Shown: positions 17,124 to 26,272 of the stretch, piece by piece | Layout of the letters: each line of letters begins with the position of its first letter | How positions within the stretch are numbered: the stretch's first letter is position 1 | Origin: JALYXI01 sp963716685 | GTDB taxonomy: Bacteria; Acidobacteriota; Terriglobia; Bryobacterales; Bryobacteraceae | DNA length: 64,000 bases | NCBI GenBank assembly: GCA_963716685.1 | Contig: CAVQTR010000003.1 | Span: 930,001-994,000 of the forward strand | Direction of reading: 5' to 3' | The notes under the pieces: model-generated | Seen by the model: only the letters and a program-made list of their open reading frames with translations | The model's database searches: none | What the model was told of the DNA's origin: nothing | Position numbers and translations under genes: made by a program

Positions 17124-18794
17124 ATGAATCATCAACGCAGCGCCGGCAAACCGGTTGCCGCAGGCCTGTTCGCTGCCGTCGCGGTCGCCGCTCTGCTGTC
17201 CGCCCAGACGCCCGCTCCTGAACCTCCTGGCGGCGTCGTCCTCCATGCCACTACCCGCCTCGTGCAGGTCAGCGTCATCGTCCAAAGCCACGGCCAGCCT
17301 GTCAGCGATCTAAAAAAGGCGGATTTTCAGGTCAGGGACAACGGCAAGCTCCAGAACATCACCGCCTTTTCCGTCGATTCCAGCGCGGCTGCCGGCGGCG
17401 CCCCTCCGCGTCCCGTCGCAAAGCTGCCGCCCAACATCTTCACCAATGAGCTCGAACAGCGCCCCGGCACGCCCACCAGCGTCACCATCATCCTGCTCGA
17501 TGGCCTGAACACTCGCCTCCAGGACCAGCAGTACTCCCGCAATCAGGTCGTCAAATTCCTCAAAACCATTGAGCCCGGTGACCGCGTCGGCCTTTACGTC
17601 CTCGGCAACGGCCTCAAAGTCCTTCACGATTTCACCTCAGACTCCACCGACCTCATCGCCAAACTCGATAACTATAAAGGTCAGAACCTGCCGGACCTCG
17701 CCGCCTCTGAAGGCGCCGTCATGGATACCGACGCGCTCGGTCTCAATAACTGGATGAACGCCGGCGGAGGCAGCGGCGCCGAGCGCGATTTCTACACGGT
17801 CAGTCGTGTCCTCGGGACACTGCGCGCCATCGAGTTCATCGCCAACCACCTCGCCCGCCTGCCCGGACGCAAGAATCTCATTTGGGTCTCCGGCGGCTTT
17901 CCCATGGATATCGGCTTCGACAGCCTCGAAGCCTGGCATGATCCTTCCCGCGAACAGCGCGCCTTCACCGAAGACATCGACCGCACCGTTCGCGCCGTCA
18001 ACAACGCCAACCTGGCCATCTATCCCGTCGATGCGCGCGGCCTCGTCACCGACGCCCGCTTCAGCGCCGAAAACCAAAAGATCGATCTCCAGCCGAAGCT
18101 CGGAATGGGACCCGTCGTCAAGAACCAACAGACCATGTCCGAGCTCGCCAGCCGCACCGGCGGCCGCGCCTACTACAACACCAACGATCTGAATCACGCC
18201 ATCCGCGACGCCGTCAACGATTCCAAGGTCACCTATACACTCGGCTTTTACCCGTCCAACGACGATTTCAACGGCAAGTTCCACAAGCTCGAGGTCAAGG
18301 TCAACGACCGCTCCGGCCTCAGCCTCCGTTACCGCAAAGGCTATTTCGATGAAGCCGAGAAGCCCCTCACCGCCAAAGCCCGCGTCACTGAGTTAAAAGA
18401 CGCCGTTATCGATCCTCTCGAAGCCACCTCGCTAGGGCTCATCGTCGGCATCAAGCCCGATCCCGCCAACAAGTCCGCCGCAACAGTGGTCGTCAAGGTT
18501 AGTCAGAAAGGCATCAGCCTCGAACCTATAAACGATCGCTGGTCCGGCAAGCTCGATGTCGTGCTCGTCCAGAAAAACGGCCGCGGCCAGCAGTTCGAAG
18601 GCGTTAACGAGACCATCGATCTCAACCTCACCAAACCCACTTACGACAAGCTCGCGAAGGAACAGGGTCTGCTCTTTAGCAAGTCCATCACGCTCGTGCC
18701 CCAGGCCCGAGAACTGCGTGTCGTCGTCCGCGACGTCCCGTCCGGAACCCTCGGATCGGTCACCGTTCCGTTCGACCAAATCGTTCGTCAGTAG
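17124..18794 (+). CDS. Secreted VWFA-related protein of the acidobacterial type
   Basis: 556 residues. N-terminal signal segment (about 1-30), then a beta-sandwich start (TRLVQVSVIVQSHGQPVSDL, KKADFQVRDNGKLQNITAFS) and a von Willebrand A-like domain from about residue 110 with SVTIILLDGLNTRLQD, a degenerate metal-site motif (DGLNT instead of DxSxS). This layout matches the VWFA-related family that is abundant in Acidobacteriota; function is unknown, probably extracellular protein interaction. GGAGG at 17113-17117, 6 nt before the ATG, fixes the start. The 3' end overlaps the convergent glycosyltransferase gene by 7 nt. Confidence 0.87.
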   Translation: MNHQRSAGKPVAAGLFAAVAVAALLSAQTPAPEPPGGVVLHATTRLVQVSVIVQSHGQPVSDLKKADFQVRDNGKLQNITAFSVDSSAAAGGAPPRPVAKLPPNIFTNELEQRPGTPTSVTIILLDGLNTRLQDQQYSRNQVVKFLKTIEPGDRVGLYVLGNGLKVLHDFTSDSTDLIAKLDNYKGQNLPDLAASEGAVMDTDALGLNNWMNAGGGSGAERDFYTVSRVLGTLRAIEFIANHLARLPGRKNLIWVSGGFPMDIGFDSLEAWHDPSREQRAFTEDIDRTVRAVNNANLAIYPVDARGLVTDARFSAENQKIDLQPKLGMGPVVKNQQTMSELASRTGGRAYYNTNDLNHAIRDAVNDSKVTYTLGFYPSNDDFNGKFHKLEVKVNDRSGLSLRYRKGYFDEAEKPLTAKARVTELKDAVIDPLEATSLGLIVGIKPDPANKSAATVVVKVSQKGISLEPINDRWSGKLDVVLVQKNGRGQQFEGVNETIDLNLTKPTYDKLAKEQGLLFSKSITLVPQARELRVVVRDVPSGTLGSVTVPFDQIVRQ

Positions 18795-21355
18795 TGCCCG
18801 TCGGTAAGCCGCCGGTATAATTCCAACTGTGCCTCCGCGATCGCGCCCCAGTCGAAGCGCATCGCCGCCGCGCGCGCGGCCTCTTCCATTCCGCGCCTTT
18901 CGCGAAGCAGCTGCCGGATCGCCGCCGCAAACGCGCCCGGCTCGTCTGCCACCGCCAGCTCCGTCCCCGCCGCCAGCGCCAGTCCGTTAATCCCCGCACT
19001 CGTGCTCACAACGGCCTTCCCCATTGCGAGCGCCTCCAGGATCTTGATGTTCGTACCCGCGGACGCGGTCAGCGGCGCAATCACCACCGCCGCCCGCGCA
19101 TAAGCCGGACGCACATCCGGCACGAATCCTTCCACCTCGATTCGTTCACCTTCCAAACGCTTGAACCGCTCGTGTCCCGCTCCCGCAATTACATGCAGCG
19201 TCACGCCTTCCAGCAGCGGCCAGATCTCCGCAAGGAAATACTCCAGCGCCAGCACGTTCGGCAGATGCGCGAAAGACCCGATGAACAGCAGCCGTCCTTC
19301 TTCAGCCGGCTCTGCGGTCGGCCGGAATCGCTCCGTATCCACGCCGTTCGGCAGACACACGCCGCTGCCCACTGCCGCGCGGTCTTTCTGCGACATCGTC
19401 ACCACGCAGTTCACCCGCCGCCACGCCGCCGTCTCGAAGGCGCGCCAGCGCGTCAGCTGCTGCTCCAGTTCCCAGTCGCCCGGCGACCGCTGTAGCAGCT
19501 GCTCCTGCAGATCGAACGTGATGTCGTGCTCCACCAGAATCGTCTTCGCCGGAGCGCCGTCCTCCGCGTACTGCGCCATCTGCGTGAACTCCAGCTGGGC
19601 AATCGCGGGGTTCCACTTCCTCACCGCCTGCCGCAGCGCCGCATGGAAAGCCGCTAGGTCGAATTCCTCCACCGTATCCGGCCGGTCCGTGCTCTTCCGG
19701 TAATGCGTCCCGGTCCGCCGCACCAGAACCACCTCTACGCAGATGTCCAGCAGTTCCGCCGGCGGCTGCGCCAATTCGTCACAGAAGCACACCAGCACCT
19801 GCGAACACGTCGCCGCCGCCCGCCGCATCAGGTTGAACATCCGCACCGCGCCGCCATGCGAAAGGGGAAACGGCAAATAGGGCGACGCGATCGCCACCGT
19901 CGTCATCCCACGCCGTGCGCGTCCCGGAAACACCGCCACATCGCCCGCCGTCAGCGCCAGCAGCTGTTCCTCATCCATCGCAGCCGTTTCCCGCCGCCGG
20001 TATTTCCACGGCAGCAGCGCCGCTCCGCGCAGCGGCTCCTCCGCGTGCAGCAGATGCAGCCGCCGCACCGCGGCGTTCCAAAGCCGTCGCCGCAGCACGG
20101 GCGACACTACTGCTGACGCCACGAACCGCAGATAATTCCTCTGCACCATCGCGTCCAGCTGTTCCTCGGTGTAGTATCGTGCCGTCGTCGAGCGGTGCCG
20201 GTGTTCCACCTGCGCCTCCGCCGTGAACACCGAAGGCCATCCGCGCAGCCACGCGCGATACCCCAGATCCAAATCTTCGACATACGCCGGTCGGTAGATC
20301 CCGCTCACGCCGCCCAGCGCCCGCAGCTTCCTCGTGTCATAGAGCGAGCAGCCGCCGCTGCCGTACAAAACCCACGTCTGGTCCTCACCCGCGATCGGCT
20401 CGTCGCAGCGGATCGGAAAATCCTGCTCGCTCGCCTGCCGCATCACCGCTTTGCCTGTCTCTTCCCGCCGCGCGCCCGGCGGAAAGAAGATCTGTGCCGT
20501 CGCGCAGAACAGGTCCGGCACCGCCTCGAACGCCCGCCGCAGCGGCGGCAGAAAACCCGGCGCCACAATCATGTCGTTGTTCAGCAGCAGCGTGTGCGCG
20601 AACCGTGCCGCCGAAATTCCGCGGTTCACCGCATCCGCGAAGGACAGCGCCGCTTCACTCTGCTCCACCCGAATCGCCGGATACTGCGCCGCCAGCCATT
20701 CCGCTGTGCCATCGTCCGATCCGTTGTCCACCACGATGATCTCGTCCGGCGCTTCCCGCTCGATCGCAAGGAGCATCTCTTCCAGCAGCAGCTTTCCGCT
20801 GCGGCTCGGAATCACCACCGAAACGCCGGGCGCAGGCGTTTCTTCGCGCTCCACCGCTCGCCGTGCGCTCACCGGCATACGCGCTGCCAGTTCGCCGGAA
20901 AGCTGCGCCATCCGTGCCAGCACCGGCACCCGCGCCTCGCCTGGATGCCTAAGCCGGCCAAGCCATCGCCGCAGCGGCCTAGTCCACTCGCTCACCACGC
21001 CCGCGGCATGCACGCGCACCCGTCCGCGCGTCAGCACTACGCCCAGCAATCCCAGACGCGCCAGCGGCACGCCCGCCGCCACGGCCATTTCCGCGTGCGC
21101 GATCCGCCTGCCCGCCAGCGCCGCCCGGCATGACGCGCAGTTCTCTCTGAAACTGCGGTACACATGATACGGAATCCACTCGCCCGCTGCGGGCCGAAAC
21201 TCCGCCACCACGTACAGCGGCAGATCCGGCCGCATCCGTGCCACCAGCGCGGCGTTCTGTTCCGGTGTACCGGCGGCGAACGCGACCTGCACCGCCGGTT
21301 TCAGATCAGCAGCCGCCGGTCCGGCAGAGGCAAACCGCGCCGGTGATCGTCCCAC
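18788..21355 (-). CDS. Bifunctional glycosyltransferase: GT2 domain fused to GT4 domain
   Basis: Up to 855 residues. After a roughly 170-residue N-terminal region of unknown role, a GT-A GT2 domain runs about 175-430 (VSVVIPSRSGKLLLEEMLLA, IIVVDNGSDDGT, acceptor-metal motif TLLLNNDM, later YVEDLDLGYRAW). A GT-B GT4 domain occupies about 515-850 (IASPYLPFPLSHGGAVRMFN, LPNGVDTERF, SAGTNIKILEALAMGKAVV). Two transferases in one chain suggest sequential sugar additions to a surface glycan. Start uncertain: the ATG at 21355 overlaps the upstream gene by 55 nt; a GTG at 21292 would not. Confidence 0.82.
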   Translation of the reverse strand: MGRSPARFASAGPAAADLKPAVQVAFAAGTPEQNAALVARMRPDLPLYVVAEFRPAAGEWIPYHVYRSFRENCASCRAALAGRRIAHAEMAVAAGVPLARLGLLGVVLTRGRVRVHAAGVVSEWTRPLRRWLGRLRHPGEARVPVLARMAQLSGELAARMPVSARRAVEREETPAPGVSVVIPSRSGKLLLEEMLLAIEREAPDEIIVVDNGSDDGTAEWLAAQYPAIRVEQSEAALSFADAVNRGISAARFAHTLLLNNDMIVAPGFLPPLRRAFEAVPDLFCATAQIFFPPGARREETGKAVMRQASEQDFPIRCDEPIAGEDQTWVLYGSGGCSLYDTRKLRALGGVSGIYRPAYVEDLDLGYRAWLRGWPSVFTAEAQVEHRHRSTTARYYTEEQLDAMVQRNYLRFVASAVVSPVLRRRLWNAAVRRLHLLHAEEPLRGAALLPWKYRRRETAAMDEEQLLALTAGDVAVFPGRARRGMTTVAIASPYLPFPLSHGGAVRMFNLMRRAAATCSQVLVCFCDELAQPPAELLDICVEVVLVRRTGTHYRKSTDRPDTVEEFDLAAFHAALRQAVRKWNPAIAQLEFTQMAQYAEDGAPAKTILVEHDITFDLQEQLLQRSPGDWELEQQLTRWRAFETAAWRRVNCVVTMSQKDRAAVGSGVCLPNGVDTERFRPTAEPAEEGRLLFIGSFAHLPNVLALEYFLAEIWPLLEGVTLHVIAGAGHERFKRLEGERIEVEGFVPDVRPAYARAAVVIAPLTASAGTNIKILEALAMGKAVVSTSAGINGLALAAGTELAVADEPGAFAAAIRQLLRERRGMEEAARAAAMRFDWGAIAEAQLELYRRLTDGHY

Positions 21356-22383
21356 ATCGCCAGCGCCTGCATCCCGAACGCCGTCGAGACCGGATTGGTG
21401 AACGGCAGAAACCCTTTCTCGTTCCGCCCGAAGTAAAACCCGCCGTCCTCGCGCTGGAACTTCGCCAGCGACTCCGCTTCCGTCGCCGCCGTTGCTTCGT
21501 CTATCGGCAGCACGCCCGCGCTGTCCGCATACAGTCGCATCCGCAGCAGCTGCGCGTAAACATCGGACCGCGCAAACTCCGGCGCGATGGTGTGCAGGAA
21601 GTACGCCACTCGCTGAATTCCTTCCGCCATCGCCCGCTGCGGCAGCGCCGGCAGCAGCGCTTCCAGGAAGTAGCAGTACGCGTGCAGCCGGTCCATCACC
21701 TTCGCGCGGTCACTGTGCCCCGGAAGAAATTCCCGGTGCTCCCGAAGCGCCTCTGCCAGCAGGCGTTCCCACGCTTCCCGGAACCGCTCGCCGCCGCTCG
21801 CCTCCGCTAATTCCTGCAAGCCAAGTGCTACTTTCAGTTGGTAACAGCCGGATGAGCGCGACCATCGCGGGTCGCGCACCGCCGGCGCCTTCGAGGGCAG
21901 TTCCAGCACGGGATGGAAATCGAATCCGGCATCGAACGCCTCCAGCATCCCGTCGCCGCACGCGGTCGCTACTTCCAGAAACTCCGGTTCGCGCGTCATG
22001 CGCCACACCGCCAGTAATCCGCGGATGATAATCCCGCAGTCGAAAAAATACGCCGGCGATGGTTCCGGATATTCGAAAGGAAAAATCTGCAATGCTTCGT
22101 TCCACGCCCGGCGCGTCAGAAATCGCGCCGTCTCCACCGCGCGCTCCCGGTACTCCGGCGCTCCCGTCACCTGGTGCAGGTACGTCAGCGCGCTCGCCTG
22201 ATACCCGGTGATCTCGGTCGAAACCGGGTTGTTCCGCTGTGTATCGGTACGGTGGAATCGCGCTACGCCGCCCTCCGGCTCCTGAATTCCCGAGTGAAGC
22301 ATCCACTGGCCGGCGCGCTCCAGTGCAGGCAATAACGGTGCTGGCAAACTGTCCATCCTAACATCCGTTGCGGTACTATGCAT
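21301..22383 (-). CDS. Alpha/alpha-toroid protein, six-hairpin glycosidase-like
   Basis: About 360 residues of repeated helical hairpins (ITGYQASALTYLHQVTGAPE, FFDCGIIIRGLLAVWRMTRE, CYQLKVALGLQELAEASGGE, REDGGFYFGRNEKGFLPFTN). This pattern is typical of the alpha/alpha toroid shared by glycosidases and prenyl cyclases. No catalytic acid is obvious, and the exact family is not recognised. The gene precedes and overlaps the bifunctional glycosyltransferase, so a role in glycan processing is plausible. Start is ATG at 22383, or ATG nine codons later (22356), which leaves more room before the divergent gene; a further-upstream start would run through that gene. Confidence 0.7.
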   Translation of the reverse strand: MHSTATDVRMDSLPAPLLPALERAGQWMLHSGIQEPEGGVARFHRTDTQRNNPVSTEITGYQASALTYLHQVTGAPEYRERAVETARFLTRRAWNEALQIFPFEYPEPSPAYFFDCGIIIRGLLAVWRMTREPEFLEVATACGDGMLEAFDAGFDFHPVLELPSKAPAVRDPRWSRSSGCYQLKVALGLQELAEASGGERFREAWERLLAEALREHREFLPGHSDRAKVMDRLHAYCYFLEALLPALPQRAMAEGIQRVAYFLHTIAPEFARSDVYAQLLRMRLYADSAGVLPIDEATAATEAESLAKFQREDGGFYFGRNEKGFLPFTNPVSTAFGMQALAMWDDHRRGLPLPDRRLLI

Positions 22384-22386
22384 TAG

Positions 22387-22749
22387 TTGCGACGCCTCTC
22401 CGCCATCCTGCTGCTGGTGCTGTTCAACCTCTCGTTGATCGCTCCGGCTCTGCTTGCGAATGCGGATCCGCGTCTGCCCGCCTGCTGCCGCCGCGCCGGA
22501 GCGCATCACTGCGAAATGGGTCATGACGCGCAACCTTCCGGAACAGCTCTGCGCACGTCCGTCCATTGCCCCATGTTTCCTGTCGGTGCCGCGCCGTCGG
22601 CTCACGCCTGGGGGTCGCTTGCATCGTGCACGCAGCCCGCGGCCATGCTGCTCTGCGGCCAGACCGCCGCGGCTCAGGCCGAAGCCGGTTTCCGCGTCTC
22701 GTTCAGCCGCTCGCGTCAAAAACGCGGACCGCCCTCTCTCCTTTCCTAA
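22387..22749 (+). CDS. Small secreted Cys/His-rich conserved protein
   Basis: 120 residues from a TTG start. A clear signal peptide (MRRLSAILLLVLFNLSLIAP) is followed by PACCRRAGAHHCEM, a Cys-Cys plus His-His-Cys cluster that could bind metal, three further Cys residues, and a basic C-terminus ending QKRGPPSLLS. I have the impression of similar small proteins next to TonB-type receptor genes in Solibacter-like genomes, but cannot name a family. It sits 45 nt before an Oar-like receptor gene and is probably co-transcribed with it. Confidence 0.65.
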   Translation: MRRLSAILLLVLFNLSLIAPALLANADPRLPACCRRAGAHHCEMGHDAQPSGTALRTSVHCPMFPVGAAPSAHAWGSLASCTQPAAMLLCGQTAAAQAEAGFRVSFSRSRQKRGPPSLLS

Positions 22750-22794
22750 CCGCCCTTTGTTTTTTTGGGTTCGTTTTGAAAAAGGAGAGCTGCT

Positions 22795-25563
22795 TTGCGT
22801 TATCTCGTTTCGTTGCTGCTGTTCAGCAGCTATGCATTCGCACAGGAATCCATTAGTTCGGGCAGCATCGGCGGCCGCGTCACCGATCCGTCAGGCGCTG
22901 CCGTTGAACGCGCGGAAGTCCGCGCCCGGCAAACCGAAACCAATCTCACCAGTTCGATCCTCACCGATCACGACGGCCGCTTCCGCTTCCCGTACCTTCG
23001 CGTCGGACCGTACGAAATCGCCATCCGCCATCAGGGTTTCGCTCCCGCCGTCCGCTCTCTGACTCTCACCGTCGGAGCCGCCTTTGACCTGCCCGTCGCG
23101 CTCGCCATCGGCTCCGTCGACCAGACCGTCGAAGTCAGCGGTGACATCACCCGCATCGAAACCGCCCGCAGCGAAATCGCCGGCACCGTCTCCCAAACCG
23201 AAATCCGGAACCTGCCCCTCAACGGCCGCAACTTTCTTGATCTCGCGCTGCTGGTGCCCGGCGTCTCCCCCACCAACACCGGCAGCAATCAGCTCTTCGC
23301 CGAAACCTCCGCCGTGCCGGGGCAGGGAATTTCCATCGGGAGCCAGCGGAATTTCTCCAACAGCTTCATCGTCGACGGCCTCTCCGCCAATGACGACGCC
23401 GCCGGTCTCAGCGGCATCTTCTACGGCCTCGACGTCGTTGGCGAATTTCAAGTGGTCACCTCCGGCGGCCAGGCCGAATTCGGCCGCGCTCTGGGAGGTT
23501 ACGTCAACATGGTCACCCGCGCCGGCACCAATGCCCTGCACGGCGATCTGTATGGCTATTTCCGCAACCAGCGTTTCAACGCCGCCAATCCGCTGCTCAA
23601 TGCCAAACTCCCCGCCACCCAGGCGCAGTATGGCGCCAGCCTCGGCGGCCCCATTCGCAAAGACCGCACCTTTTACTTCGCCAATTTCGAGCAGCGCCTC
23701 CTGAATCAGACCGGGCTCATCACCATCGCTCCCTCGAACGTCGCCGCCATCGATTCGGTGCTGCGCTCCACCGGATATCCCGGTGCCCAAATCGCCACCG
23801 GCCTCTTTCCGGATCCCGTCCACAACATCAATTTCCTCGCGCGCCTCGATCACCAGTTCAGCGATGGCGACCTTTTCAGCCTGCGCTACAGCCTCTACGA
23901 TGTTCACAGCCCCAACTCGCGCGGCGCCGGAGCCCTCAGCGCCGTCACCGCCGCTGCCGGCCTCGCCGATACCGATCAGACCGTCGCCGCCTCCAACGTC
24001 TTCACCATTTCTCCCCGCACCGTGAACGAAACCCGCGCCCAGTTCACCCGCAGCAACCTGAGCGCGCCGCCCACCGATCCCTTCGGTCCCGCCGTCTCCA
24101 TCTCCGGAGTGGCTTCGTTTGGTACTTTGTCCGGCTCCCCCACCGCGCGCCTCGACAATCTATATGAAGTGGTCGATAACCTCTCGCATCAGGCGGGAGC
24201 GCACTCCCTGCGCGCCGGTGTCGATTTCCTCTATAACGACCTGACCATCACCTTCCCGCGCTCCATCCGCGGCAGTTACTCGTTCTCTTCCCTGAGCAAC
24301 TTCACTCAAGGCATCTATAACGGCTCCGGCTACACCCAGACTTTCGGCAACGGCGTCATCGCCCAAACCAATCCGAATGTCGGTTTCTACGCGCAGGACG
24401 AATGGAAGCTGTCGAGCGCCTTCACCCTGAATCTCGGAATCCGCTATGACCTGCAGTACCTGAAGACCATCGCGACCGACACCGACAACATTTCGCCCCG
24501 CGCCGGTTTTGCCTGGTCTCCGTTTCGCTCCCGCCGCACGGTCATTCGCGGCAGCTATGGCCTGTTCTATGACCGCATCCCGCTGCGCGCGCTCGCTAAT
24601 GCGCTGCTCTCGAGCGGCAACAGCACCACTCTGAACGCCGCCAGCCAGATCAGCGTCAGCCTTTCGCCCGGTCAGGCCGGCGCGCCCGTATTCCCCAACA
24701 TCCTGCCGCCCACCGCGCTGCCCGCCGGTGTTCTGGTGAACTTCAGCACCATGAACCCTCACATCCAGAACGCCTATTCCGAACAAGGCAGTTTTGAGAT
24801 CGAACATCAGCTCGGCGGCAGCGCCACCGTCAGCGCCGCCTATGAACACCTGCGCGGTCTGCACCTCATCGCTTCACTGAACCAGAACGTTCCCTCCTGC
24901 GCCGCCGCCGGAACCAACAACGGCTGCCGCCCCAATCCCGCCTACGCCAACAACAGCCAGTACAGTTCCGCCGCCGATTCGCACTACGACGGCCTCGAGC
25001 TGTCCTTCGTGCAGCGTCCCGTCAAATGGGGCAGCTATCGCATCTCCTATACCTATTCCAAGGCGCTCGACGACGTCGGCGAGTTCTTCTTCAGCTCGCC
25101 CATCAACAACTTCAACATCTGGAAAGACTACGGCCGCTCCGATGACGACCAGCGCCATCGCCTGGTCTTCGACGGCGCGGTCCACAGCCATGGCTTCCAG
25201 CTCAGCGGAATCCTGCAGTATGATTCCGCCCTGCCCCTCAACGTTCTCTCCGGTGTGAATACCATTCAGGGAACCGCCGGCCGCCCCATCGTGAATGGCG
25301 ATTTCATCGGCCGCAATGTCGGAGTCGGAAACGATTTTTTCAACGTCAGCTCGCGCCTGAGCCGCACCTTTCCTATCCGCGAACGCCTGCGCCTCGAAGC
25401 CATGGTGGAAGCGTTCAACCTGCTCAACCACCGCAACAATCTCACAAAGAACGGCACGTTCGGCTCCGGTGCGTATCCCACCAATCCGCTGCCCACGTTT
25501 GGCCAGATCACTGCCGTAAACGATCCGCGCAGTCTGCAGCTCGCGCTCCGCCTGTCGTTCTAA
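22795..25563 (+). CDS. Oar-like TonB-dependent receptor with carboxypeptidase-regulatory domain
   Basis: 922 residues. Signal peptide MRYLVSLLLFSSYAFAQ, a CarboxypepD_reg domain (SIGGRVTDPSGAAVERAEVR, DGRFRFPYLRVGPYEIAIRH), a plug-like segment (EIRNLPLNGRNFLDLALLVP) and a barrel ending in the outer-membrane-type terminus QLALRLSF. The start is a TTG at 22795, supported by AAGGAG at 22782-22787, 7 nt upstream. Likely imports or binds a large organic ligand. It follows the small Cys/His-rich gene and precedes the LamG-like secreted protein by 46 nt, so the three form a probable unit. Confidence 0.9.
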   Translation: MRYLVSLLLFSSYAFAQESISSGSIGGRVTDPSGAAVERAEVRARQTETNLTSSILTDHDGRFRFPYLRVGPYEIAIRHQGFAPAVRSLTLTVGAAFDLPVALAIGSVDQTVEVSGDITRIETARSEIAGTVSQTEIRNLPLNGRNFLDLALLVPGVSPTNTGSNQLFAETSAVPGQGISIGSQRNFSNSFIVDGLSANDDAAGLSGIFYGLDVVGEFQVVTSGGQAEFGRALGGYVNMVTRAGTNALHGDLYGYFRNQRFNAANPLLNAKLPATQAQYGASLGGPIRKDRTFYFANFEQRLLNQTGLITIAPSNVAAIDSVLRSTGYPGAQIATGLFPDPVHNINFLARLDHQFSDGDLFSLRYSLYDVHSPNSRGAGALSAVTAAAGLADTDQTVAASNVFTISPRTVNETRAQFTRSNLSAPPTDPFGPAVSISGVASFGTLSGSPTARLDNLYEVVDNLSHQAGAHSLRAGVDFLYNDLTITFPRSIRGSYSFSSLSNFTQGIYNGSGYTQTFGNGVIAQTNPNVGFYAQDEWKLSSAFTLNLGIRYDLQYLKTIATDTDNISPRAGFAWSPFRSRRTVIRGSYGLFYDRIPLRALANALLSSGNSTTLNAASQISVSLSPGQAGAPVFPNILPPTALPAGVLVNFSTMNPHIQNAYSEQGSFEIEHQLGGSATVSAAYEHLRGLHLIASLNQNVPSCAAAGTNNGCRPNPAYANNSQYSSAADSHYDGLELSFVQRPVKWGSYRISYTYSKALDDVGEFFFSSPINNFNIWKDYGRSDDDQRHRLVFDGAVHSHGFQLSGILQYDSALPLNVLSGVNTIQGTAGRPIVNGDFIGRNVGVGNDFFNVSSRLSRTFPIRERLRLEAMVEAFNLLNHRNNLTKNGTFGSGAYPTNPLPTFGQITAVNDPRSLQLALRLSF

Positions 25564-25609
25564 TTGCAACGGCCTCCAATGTGTTTACACTGTTGGCTGG
25601 GGAGAGACA

Positions 25610-26269
25610 TTGCGGGAGCTTGCACTGCTGCTGGCCAGCTGGGCTTTTTTCGGCCACGGCGACACAGTGGATTTCGATGCGCTGAAGACCGGGAGCACGC
25701 CGAAAGACTGGACCACTGCCGTCACTCATCGCGGCGACCCCGGCAAGTGGATCATCGAGCGCGACCCCACCGCGCCCAGCCATCCGAACGTCCTCGCCCA
25801 GACCGCCGCTGACCGCAACCGCTTTCGCTATGCGCTCGCGCTCTATGACAAGGCGTACTGTCACAACGGCGATTTAAGCGTCAGCTTAAAAGTCGTTTCC
25901 GGAAAGTTTGAGCAAACCGCAGGCCTGATCTGGCGCTATCAGGATCCGAATAATTACTACATGCTCAGCGTGAGTGCCAATCAGGACACCATCGGCGTGT
26001 TCAAGATCGTCGATGGGCAGCGCACGCCGGTGGCGCGGCTCGCGCCCGGCCTGAAAGCGTTTCAGGTCTCGCATCGCATCGACCCGCAGGAATGGAACGT
26101 TCTGCGCGTGGCCTTCCGCGAAAGCCAGATGACCGTGTTCTTCGATCACCGCAAGGTGATGGATGCCGATGACACCGGCATTCAAAAGCCCGGCAAGACC
26201 GGCGTGTGGACCGAAGGCGACACGGTCGCCTACTTCGACGATTTCCACATCGAGAAGAAGAAGGATTAG
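25610..26269 (+). CDS. Secreted LamG/DUF1080-like beta-jelly-roll protein
   Basis: 219 residues from a TTG start preceded by GGGGAG (25599-25604). A short hydrophobic leader is followed by a jelly-roll domain with strand motifs typical of LamG/DUF1080 (3-keto-disaccharide hydrolase-like) proteins: AGLIWRYQDPNNYYMLSVSA, WNVLRVAFRESQMTVFFDHR and a closing VAYFDDFHIEKKKD. No catalytic residues can be assigned, so carbohydrate binding is as likely as hydrolysis. Position after an Oar-like receptor suggests it handles the same polymer outside the cell. Confidence 0.75.
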   Translation: MRELALLLASWAFFGHGDTVDFDALKTGSTPKDWTTAVTHRGDPGKWIIERDPTAPSHPNVLAQTAADRNRFRYALALYDKAYCHNGDLSVSLKVVSGKFEQTAGLIWRYQDPNNYYMLSVSANQDTIGVFKIVDGQRTPVARLAPGLKAFQVSHRIDPQEWNVLRVAFRESQMTVFFDHRKVMDADDTGIQKPGKTGVWTEGDTVAYFDDFHIEKKKD

Positions 26270-26272
26270 CCG

